Shown here piece after piece: positions 49,144-56,388 of a stretch of 64,000 nt of DNA; position 1 is the first letter of the stretch, and every line of letters starts with the position of its first letter. Source of the DNA: Polyangiaceae bacterium (GTDB lineage Bacteria; Myxococcota_A; Polyangia; Polyangiales; Polyangiaceae); assembly GCA_029266615.1 (NCBI GenBank), contig JAQSWN010000043.1:1-64000 (forward strand), written 5' to 3'. A program made the translations under genes and the position numbers. The notes under the pieces were generated by a model. That model was not told where the DNA came from and did no database searches. It saw nothing but the letters and a program-made list of their open reading frames with translations.

Positions 49144-49965
49144 ATGCCTGAAGGCGATTCGCTGTTCATCGCGGCCCGCAACGTCGGCGCGGTGCTCACG
49201 GGCCGTACCGTCACGCGCTTCGAGTCACCGCTTCCCGAGCTCAAAGAGCAGGGCCTGGAGGGTCACGTCGTCAGCGCGGTGCGGGCGCAGGGAAAACACC
49301 TGGTCATCGACTTCGACGACGGGCGAAGCTTCTTGAGTCACCTGCGCATGCAGGGGAATTGGTTCGCGCGGGAAAAAGTCGCGCTCTCCCAGCGGCAGCT
49401 CGAAAAGACCGCGCGTGACGTGAGCTGGGACGACGAGAACACCACGCTCATCATCGAGACCGAGTCCAGCGTCGCGGTGCTGACGCGCGGCGCTATCGCG
49501 GTGCTGGACACACGCGAAAAGATCGAGCGGCGCCTGTCCAGCCTCGGCCCGGATCTGCTCAGCCCGGACTACGATCAGGCGGAAGTGATGGCGCGGCTGC
49601 GCGAGCACCCGGACACCACGATCGCCGAGGCACTGATGCTGCAGTCGATCGTGGCCGGTATCGGCAACGTGTACAAATCCGAGATTCTCTTCTTGGAGAA
49701 GGTCTCGCCCTTTCTGAAGGTGGACGAGCTGGACGACGCTACTCTGGAGCGGCTATTGAAACGCGGCCGCGACTTGATGCGCCGCAACCTGCAGCGCGGC
49801 GCGCGCCGCACCACCTTCGGCACCTTCGCGGGCCAGAACTCCTACGTGTACAACCGCAGCGGGGAGCACTGCCTGAAATGCGACACGAAGGTTCGCATGC
49901 TCCGCCAGGGCAATTTGCAGCGCTCCACCTATTTTTGTCCCGAGTGCCAGCACGTGGAGAGCTGA
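49144..49965 (+). CDS. nei: Fpg/Nei-family DNA glycosylase (endonuclease VIII-like)
   Basis: Start trimmed to MPEGDSLFIAARN; 'SHLRMQGNW', 'QSIVAGIGNVYKSEILFL', C-terminal zinc finger 'CLKCDTKVRMLRQGNLQRSTYFCPEC'. Confidence 0.92.
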   Translation: MPEGDSLFIAARNVGAVLTGRTVTRFESPLPELKEQGLEGHVVSAVRAQGKHLVIDFDDGRSFLSHLRMQGNWFAREKVALSQRQLEKTARDVSWDDENTTLIIETESSVAVLTRGAIAVLDTREKIERRLSSLGPDLLSPDYDQAEVMARLREHPDTTIAEALMLQSIVAGIGNVYKSEILFLEKVSPFLKVDELDDATLERLLKRGRDLMRRNLQRGARRTTFGTFAGQNSYVYNRSGEHCLKCDTKVRMLRQGNLQRSTYFCPECQHVES

Positions 49966-50123
49966 GGCCCGCTCTTCTTCAAGAACCAATTCCCGAGCCA
50001 TCGCTACCTGCGTCTCGAGTAACTCGGCGGCTCCTGTCTCCGCGCCTCGCTGGGCCCGCGCCCCGCTCTCGCTCGTCGCGCGAAAAAACCTTCGCCACGA
50101 AAAAAAGGCACCTCGTAGACTCG

Positions 50124-50254
50124 AGTCGCAGTCGCAAAAGTCGCAAAAGTGACTAAGCTTCGCTAACGATTTCGAGAGCAGCGCGGGGGAAAGTCGATCA
50201 GTCGCATCGGTGACCATCGCCCGAAGCAGTCCTTGGATTGTCACCGCTGCGACT
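50124..50254. repeat. Cluster of AGTCGCA motifs with tandem GTCGCAAAA and a 15-bp dyad
   Basis: AGTCGCA at 50124, 50130, 50139 and 50200, and TGCGACT at 50248; dyad agtcgcatcggtgac (50200-50214) / gtcaccgctgcgact (50240-50254) with 14/15 pairing. Confidence 0.8.
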
Positions 50255-50436
50255 AAGCGGCGATGTGCGAGCGAGAGCCCAAAATCATTCAGCAAATTTA
50301 GTCTGAACCGCGACATCGTGCCGAGTCTCGAATACCCCTTCCTTTTTTGAAACGTCGGCAAGCAGCTTTAGGGTCCACAGCTGTCAGGCCGGCGGTTAGC
50401 GCGTTGGTCCCCGCGTTCGCTACGGCTACACGAGCG

Positions 50437-51324
50437 CTAAAGCGCGATCTCCACTTCCACGCGCTGGCCGAGCTTCAGCGGCATCGGCTCCGTGAGCTCG
50501 ATTTTGACGACCAGCACGCGCGTGTCCACCGGGCGTGAAGGGTCGAGCGCGCGCAGCGAGCGGGGCACGACTCGATTGGGAATTTCCGACACTCTTCCGC
50601 GCCACTTCGTTTCGTACCCCTCCGCGCGCACGGTCACGTCGGCGTGGAGACGGACGCGGCCGGCGTCGAACTCGCCCACCTCTGCTTCGACGCGTAGGTG
50701 GCTCAAGTCCGTGAGCGTGACGAGCGGGGTACCGGCGCTCACCATCTCCCCCGGATCCGCGAAGCGCTGGGTCACGGTAGCGTCGATGGGCGCGATGACC
50801 TTGGACTTGGAGATACTGGTGGAGATGCGCTCGGCGCCCGCCAGCAGCGAGGCGCGACGGGTCTCGGCCAGGCTGGAGTCGTGCACGCTGCGGTCGAGAG
50901 AGGCCTCCGCGACCACACGGCTGCGAAACAGCTGCTCGCTCCGCGCGCGCTCGCGCGCCGTGAAGTCCACGTCCGTTCTCGCTTCTTTGACGCGCGCCCA
51001 GGCTTCGTTCAACGCCGCGCGCTGCTCCTTCACGTCCACCTCGCCGAGCACGTCGCCCGCCTTCACCCGGTCCTGCTCCTTCACCGAGAGCTGCAGCAGC
51101 TTGCCGGAGAGCTCGGCTCCGAGCGTGATTTCGGCGCCAGGCGGCACCGCGACGCGCCCTTCTGCGAGCACGCTATGCAGCAAGGGGGACGCAGGCTGGG
51201 CCTCCGCCCGCGGGATAGCCTGGCCAGCTCGAAATTGCTTCCACTCGTAGGCTCCGACGCCGAGCAGGAGCGAGCCGAGGACGAACGTACTGGCGTGAGA
51301 CTTCAGGCGCTGAGCGATGGACAT
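50437..51324 (-). CDS. HlyD/MacA/DevB-type membrane fusion (adaptor) protein
   Basis: N-terminal TM, lipoyl-like 'PPGAEITLGAELSGKLLQLSVKEQDRVKAGDVLGEVD', 'VIAPIDATVTQRFADPGEMVSAGTPLVTLTDLSHL'. Confidence 0.9.
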   Translation of the reverse strand: MSIAQRLKSHASTFVLGSLLLGVGAYEWKQFRAGQAIPRAEAQPASPLLHSVLAEGRVAVPPGAEITLGAELSGKLLQLSVKEQDRVKAGDVLGEVDVKEQRAALNEAWARVKEARTDVDFTARERARSEQLFRSRVVAEASLDRSVHDSSLAETRRASLLAGAERISTSISKSKVIAPIDATVTQRFADPGEMVSAGTPLVTLTDLSHLRVEAEVGEFDAGRVRLHADVTVRAEGYETKWRGRVSEIPNRVVPRSLRALDPSRPVDTRVLVVKIELTEPMPLKLGQRVEVEIAL

Positions 51325-51338
51325 GCGGTTACTCCCCT

Positions 51339-52013
51339 TCAAGCTGTGATTGTTCCGTCTTCGATGCGCACGACGCGATCTGCGACGCGGCGGACCTTGG
51401 GGTCGTGCGTCACGATCAGGAGCGAGCGCCCTTCGCTACGCGAAAGCTCGCTGAAGAGATCCAAGATCTGGGTGGCGACGGTAGCGTCGAGGTTCGCGGT
51501 CGGCTCGTCCGCCAGGATCACGGCCGGCGCCGCCGCCAGCGCGCGCGCGATCGCGACGCGTTGCTTCTGCCCGCCCGACAGGTCGCGCGGCAAAAACCGA
51601 GCTCGATCGGAGAGGCCTACCCGACCGATGAGGGCCTCGGCTTGCGTGGTCGCCGACTCCCCGACAACGCCCTTGAGGTTGAGCGCGTACTCTACGTTTT
51701 CCTGGGCGGTGAGCGCCGGGAACAGGTTGAACTGCTGAAAAACGAAGCCAATGTGACGGCGACGCACCGCTTGCAGCTTGGACGGCTTCGTCGCGTCCAC
51801 CGCCTCCCCCGCGACCTCCACTCGGCCGCTGCTCGCACTGAGCAGGCAGCCCAAGATGGAGAGCAAGGTCGTCTTCCCGGAACCGGACGGCCCCTCCAGG
51901 GCCAACACTTCTCCCGGCGATAGATGCAGCGTCGCGCCCTTGAGCACGGTCACGCTCTCGCGCCCTTCGCGGAAGGTTTTGGTCACGTTCTCGGCTACGA
52001 GCTGGTACGTCAT
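51339..52013 (-). CDS. ABC transporter ATP-binding protein (LolD/MacB/DevA type)
   Basis: '[15 protein letters not shown]', 'LSGGQKQRVAIARALAAAPAVILADEPTANLD'. Confidence 0.95.
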   Translation of the reverse strand: MTYQLVAENVTKTFREGRESVTVLKGATLHLSPGEVLALEGPSGSGKTTLLSILGCLLSASSGRVEVAGEAVDATKPSKLQAVRRRHIGFVFQQFNLFPALTAQENVEYALNLKGVVGESATTQAEALIGRVGLSDRARFLPRDLSGGQKQRVAIARALAAAPAVILADEPTANLDATVATQILDLFSELSRSEGRSLLIVTHDPKVRRVADRVVRIEDGTITA

Positions 52014-52021
52014 GGGGCTCC

Positions 52022-53149
52022 TCAGGTTCGGAACACGAGCGCAGGGTCGATGGTGGCCACCTTGCGGAAGCTCACGATCGCCGACGCCAAGCAGAGCAGC
52101 AGCGTGCCGACCAGCACCACCGCCGTCACCTCCGGCTCGATGATGAGCTTGAGGCCCGCCGAGGCGATGACTGGCTTCAAGAGCTGCGCGGGCAAGTAAC
52201 CGAGCACGAACCCGAGTACCGCGCTCACGGTGGCTTGCTTGGCCAGCATCCGGTAAATGTCCAGATTGCTGCCGCCAATCGCCTTGACGGTGCCGAACTC
52301 TTTGAGGTGCTCCATCGTGGACGTGTAGAGGGTCTGCGCGACCACCACGACGCCCACCAAGCAGCCCAAAAATACCGTCAAAAATGCATTGAAACCAAGC
52401 CCGGTGTTCTCGATCCAGTAGCTGCGCGAGCGCTCCGCCCACTCGTGGGTCGTGAACACGTCGTTGTATGGCAAGCGCCGTGAAAGCTCCGCGCGCACCG
52501 CGGCCGGGTCCGCACCAGGCAAAAGCTTCACGACGATGTACGAGGTCTTGCCGCTCAAGAGCTCCGGCTGCAGCTCCTGGGCCCGGCGGAAGTCCATGAA
52601 CGCGAGGGGAGTCGTCGTGAAGCTCTTGGCCTCGCGCGAGGTGCCGATGACCTTCAGCCGTTGTCCATTCACTTCGCGGTAGTCACCGGTTCGGAACGGG
52701 CCGAAGCGCTTGCTCGCGGATTCGTCGAACATGACGAAGGAGCCGCGCTTCAAGTCGTCCAGATCCCCGGACGTGACCTGCCACGGCACGCCCCAGCGCT
52801 TGAAGTCGTTCATCGCGTAGACGATGGTCGTCTCCTCCGCGCCGGTCGGCAGGGCCACCTGCATGAAGGACAAGATCAAGTTATCGGCGCGCGCTACGCC
52901 CGGCACCGAGCGAGCCCGGTACAGGTTGCTGTCCGGGAACTGATGAACGAAGTCCAGATTCGGCGAGTTCTTGCTCGTGACCCACAAATCTGCGTCCAGC
53001 TTGCGGATGGTGATGGTCGAGTTGTCGAGCAGGCCAACGAACAACCCCACTTGCACCAAGACCAGCGTGACCGCGAAGGCCACCCCGGAGACGGTGATGA
53101 GGAAGCGCACTTTGTCGTGCAGCAGCGTTTTTAGCCCCAAATCGACCAT
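52022..53149 (-). CDS. FtsX-like permease (DevC-type)
   Basis: Four-TM FtsX pattern; 'DKVRFLITVSGVAFAVTLVLVQVGLF', 'LKEFGTVKAIGGSNLDIYRML'. Confidence 0.88.
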   Translation of the reverse strand: MVDLGLKTLLHDKVRFLITVSGVAFAVTLVLVQVGLFVGLLDNSTITIRKLDADLWVTSKNSPNLDFVHQFPDSNLYRARSVPGVARADNLILSFMQVALPTGAEETTIVYAMNDFKRWGVPWQVTSGDLDDLKRGSFVMFDESASKRFGPFRTGDYREVNGQRLKVIGTSREAKSFTTTPLAFMDFRRAQELQPELLSGKTSYIVVKLLPGADPAAVRAELSRRLPYNDVFTTHEWAERSRSYWIENTGLGFNAFLTVFLGCLVGVVVVAQTLYTSTMEHLKEFGTVKAIGGSNLDIYRMLAKQATVSAVLGFVLGYLPAQLLKPVIASAGLKLIIEPEVTAVVLVGTLLLCLASAIVSFRKVATIDPALVFRT

Positions 53150-53154
53150 ATTCG

Positions 53155-53895
53155 TTACCCCTTCTTGGCGGGCGCTCGGCGCGCGCTCTTGCTCTTGGGC
53201 TTGGCGCCGCCGAGCTCCCAGCTCGCGGTCAGTACCTCGGCGAGCACGCGCTCGGCCGCGGCGCTGTCCCGCATCATGGCTCGCACCAGCGCGCGCAGCG
53301 CCTCCGCGAAGCGGTCCTCGCGGGGCCTGAAATCGACCCACCCGGCCTGCTTTTCCATCACGAGCTCGAGCGAAGCCGCGCCGTGCACCATGGCCCAGAC
53401 CGTCTGCGCGGCCAGGTCCGGATCCGTCACGTCGTCCCGAAGGAAGCCTTCGCGCAACAGCTGCTCCACCAAACCGCGCAGAAAGACGTACGCGTTGCGA
53501 CGCGGATCATCCCGCTCGCCCTCGTCGGGAGGCGGCTCCGGCAGCGGCGTCATGAACATCAGCCGGTAGTGCTGAGGGAATTGCTCGGCGAAGCCCAAGT
53601 ACACGAGCCCTGCCTTCAATATGCTCTCCACCGGGCTCTTGCTGTCGACGACCGCCACCAAGAACCGCTGCGCAAAGTCCGAGAAGTCACGTCGGCACAG
53701 CTCGCGAACGAGCGCGTCTTTATCGGCGAAGTGGTTGTAAAGTGCGGTCGCCGAGTACTCGATCCGCTTGCCGATCTCGCGCATCGTGACCGCCTCGTAG
53801 CCGCGCTCCGCAAAGAGCAGCCGCGCCGCGTCCAGGATTTGTTCACGCATGGCTAGGCGCTCTCGGTCGCGCCGTTCGTTCGTGCCCATGCTCAT
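53155..53895 (-). CDS. TetR-family transcriptional regulator
   Basis: 'REQILDAARLLFAERGYEAVTMREIGKRIEYSATALYNHFADKDALVREL'; start trimmed to ATG at 53895. Confidence 0.95.
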   Translation of the reverse strand: MSMGTNERRDRERLAMREQILDAARLLFAERGYEAVTMREIGKRIEYSATALYNHFADKDALVRELCRRDFSDFAQRFLVAVVDSKSPVESILKAGLVYLGFAEQFPQHYRLMFMTPLPEPPPDEGERDDPRRNAYVFLRGLVEQLLREGFLRDDVTDPDLAAQTVWAMVHGAASLELVMEKQAGWVDFRPREDRFAEALRALVRAMMRDSAAAERVLAEVLTASWELGGAKPKSKSARRAPAKKG

Positions 53896-53900
53896 GCCTA

Positions 53901-53947
53901 AACGCTGTTCCAAGACTTAACAGCGTTAACCTGAGGAACGCTGTTAA
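53901..53947. promoter_or_regulatory. Triple half-site operator (candidate TetR binding site)
   Basis: AACGCTGTT (53901-53909), AACAGCGTT (53919-53927), AACGCTGTT (53937-53945): alternating orientation, exact 18-bp steps; the second pair extends to 11-bp arms TTAACAGCGTT/AACGCTGTTAA. Confidence 0.8.
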
Positions 53948-54015
53948 ATCGTCAAGGCCTGTGGAGAGTAAGACCTTGTTTTAATTCACTTAATTTCTTT
54001 GATACGCGAAGCATT

Positions 54016-55404
54016 GTGGCCACCCGAGGTCGAGGTTACGTACGCCGCCCCGCTTTGGAGCCGCCCGCCAACGCCCCGTCCGCCTCCGATCGCACGACGA
54101 CCGAGGCTTCGGCCCTGCTCGCCCTTTCCGCCCGTGCGCCGAAGCTCGAGTTGTCCACGCTGGACCTGTGCTTCTTGGCCACGCTGTACCTGCGGGGCCA
54201 GAGCTCCGGGCACTCATCCTTTGGAGAGGAGCAGCTGTTCGAGCACTTCGAGCAGGCGGCGCAGGTCGTGGAGCGGGACCCGAGCTCGGTACGCAAGCGG
54301 GCGACGCACGCCATCGCCCGCCTACGCGCCCAGCGGCTGCTCTCCCGAGTGGACGGCGCAGGCGTCATGCGCGCAGGCGAGTACGCATTGTCCCGGCTCG
54401 GGGCCGGCATCGTCAGCTTCTTCTTGGAAGAAGAGGTGCTCACGGCCGAGACGCTCACGCTCCTGACCCGCACGTTGGAGAACAGTCTGCGAGACGTGCT
54501 GGAAAAGGCACGCGCAGCCAAAGATTCGGCGGCGTTGGAAGGGGCGGTGGTCGGCCCGCTCAAGGTCACGGTGCACGAGCTCATGGAGGGCATCGAGCGG
54601 CGCCAGCGGGGGCTCGATCTGCAGCAAGAGCAGTTCCAAAAAGAAATCTCGTCGCTGCTGAGCGCGGACTGGTTCGGAGCCGTGGAAAGCTGCCAGGCAT
54701 TGCTGGAGAGCACCGCGTCGACGTTGCGCGATTTGAATCACGTGCTGCTCTCGGAGTCGCACCGCCTCCAGTCGCTGCTCGAAGACTTGCAGGAGCTTGC
54801 GCTCGCGACGCAGGCTGCCGCCGCCGAAGAGGCCATCCGCCGCGCGGCGGACCAAATCGACCGCATCGCAGCGTGGAGCTCTGGGCGGCAAAAGTCCTGG
54901 TCGGACTACTACCAGTACGTGCACCGCTACCTGCGGGACGTGGTCCGGCTCGATCCGAGCCGAGCGCTGACGGCGCGCCTTCGTGACCAGCTCAGCGGCA
55001 AAGCCGGTAAGCGCTTCACGCTCGCGGTCGCGCACACATCGGCGCCGCTCTTGCTGCGCGACGTCGAGCAGGCCCCCGATCGCCCACCGGTAAAACGGCC
55101 ACGCGCCGAGCGCGAAAAGCCGCCTGAAGAGCAAGCCGTGGAGGACCCGCACGCCGCGATGGAGGATGCGGTTCGGGCGCGACTCGACGCTGGCGCGGAG
55201 AGCTTGCGGGACGTCACTCAGCAGATCACCGCGGAGCTGCCGGAAGACCAGCGTTTTCGCGCCGCGGGCCGCGTTGCCCAAGCCGTCGCCAAGCTGGCGC
55301 GCACCAAGTCCTGCCGCGAGCGGCCCTGGCTCGCCGTCGACGAGAGCTTCGCGATCGAAGAGTGGACGTTGCCTCGCAAGGAGGGCGCCGGAGGGCGCGG
55401 TTAG
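54016..55404 (+). CDS. mukF: MukF-like kleisin of a MukBEF condensin
   Basis: N-terminal winged-helix-like region; 'KEISSLLSADWFGAVESCQALLESTASTLRDLNHVL' and 'QIDRIAAWSSGRQKSWSDYYQYVHRYLRDVVRLDPSRALTARLRDQL' align by eye with E. coli MukF. Confidence 0.9.
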   Translation: MATRGRGYVRRPALEPPANAPSASDRTTTEASALLALSARAPKLELSTLDLCFLATLYLRGQSSGHSSFGEEQLFEHFEQAAQVVERDPSSVRKRATHAIARLRAQRLLSRVDGAGVMRAGEYALSRLGAGIVSFFLEEEVLTAETLTLLTRTLENSLRDVLEKARAAKDSAALEGAVVGPLKVTVHELMEGIERRQRGLDLQQEQFQKEISSLLSADWFGAVESCQALLESTASTLRDLNHVLLSESHRLQSLLEDLQELALATQAAAAEEAIRRAADQIDRIAAWSSGRQKSWSDYYQYVHRYLRDVVRLDPSRALTARLRDQLSGKAGKRFTLAVAHTSAPLLLRDVEQAPDRPPVKRPRAEREKPPEEQAVEDPHAAMEDAVRARLDAGAESLRDVTQQITAELPEDQRFRAAGRVAQAVAKLARTKSCRERPWLAVDESFAIEEWTLPRKEGAGGRG

Positions 55405-55407
55405 AGC

Positions 55408-56388
55408 ATGGAGACGGAAACGCCCCGCACGTTCGAGGATTTGGCGCAGGTCGTGGAGCACGAGTTGTTCCCCGACGTGGATCTCGCGCTGCGCCGCGGC
55501 CGCCACGTAGACCGCGAAGACGGCGCCTGGTACGGCTTTTTGACGGACGCGCAGGCGCACCTCGAGCGCTTCTACCGACGCTACGGCGCGGAGTTGGTGC
55601 AGCGCACGGACGGGTTCTTCTTCCTGTTGCCGAGCGGTGACAAGCTCGGCCGGCGTCACCTCTCGCCGAGCGAGATGCTGGTCGGACAAGGGCTAACGCT
55701 GCTCTACCTCGAGCCCGCCACGGTGGAGCAAGGGGGCATGACGACGCGTGAGCATCTGCTCTCGCAGCTCTCCACGACGATGGGCACCGAACAGCTGATG
55801 GCCGCTTTCAACGGCGCCAAGAAGAAGCGAATCGACGAACGCGTCGCGCAGGAGATGGTGCGGGCGCGCGTGAGCGAGGCCGTGCGGCGCTTGGCAAGCC
55901 TTGGGTTCGTGGATCTACTGCCCGAGGACCGAATCCGTCTGCGCTCTTCGTTGATGCGCTTCGCCGAGCCCGTGCGCGGCAACGGCGCGGAGCTGGAGGC
56001 GCTCAATCGCCTGGTCGCTTCCGGCGAGATTTCGCTCACCGGCGGGGACGAATCCGACGAAGACGAGAGCGTCGCCGAGGCGGTGACGGAGCGCGCGCCG
56101 AAGCGTGGCGCGCAGGCCATGCCGGTCACGGAGTGGAACGAGGGCAGCGAGTGGGGCGCCTCTTTCGAGAACGAGTCGACCGAAGACGCGCCGCCGCCCG
56201 AGTACGTCGCCCGTGAGTCTGCGGAAACGCCTGCGGAAACGCCTGCGGAAACGCCGACAGAAACGCCTGCAGAACCGACTCCGCCAAGCCCAGAAGCGCC
56301 TCCCCCCGAAATAAGTCCGCTCCCGGGCGATGAAGAAGAGTGGTCATACGGTAGCGACGAAGAGCGCGAAGAAGAGGAGCTGCCGTGA
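55408..56388 (+). CDS. mukE: MukE-like condensin subunit with ETPA-repeat acidic tail
   Basis: 'LFPDVDLALRRGRHVDREDGAWYGFLTDAQAHLERFYRRYGAELVQRTDGFFFLLP' and 'ARVSEAVRRLASLGFVDLL' match MukE; acidic C-terminus. Confidence 0.9.
   Translation: METETPRTFEDLAQVVEHELFPDVDLALRRGRHVDREDGAWYGFLTDAQAHLERFYRRYGAELVQRTDGFFFLLPSGDKLGRRHLSPSEMLVGQGLTLLYLEPATVEQGGMTTREHLLSQLSTTMGTEQLMAAFNGAKKKRIDERVAQEMVRARVSEAVRRLASLGFVDLLPEDRIRLRSSLMRFAEPVRGNGAELEALNRLVASGEISLTGGDESDEDESVAEAVTERAPKRGAQAMPVTEWNEGSEWGASFENESTEDAPPPEYVARESAETPAETPAETPTETPAEPTPPSPEAPPPEISPLPGDEEEWSYGSDEEREEEELP
56221..56275 (+). repeat. 12-bp coding tandem repeat (ETPA units) in the mukE tail
   Basis: gcggaaacgcct repeated, giving AETPAETPAETPTETPAEP. 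Confidence 0.85.

Noticed and set aside
54322-55689. 455-aa minus-strand ORF over mukF
   Set aside because: Antisense shadow of a gene with clear MukF motifs.
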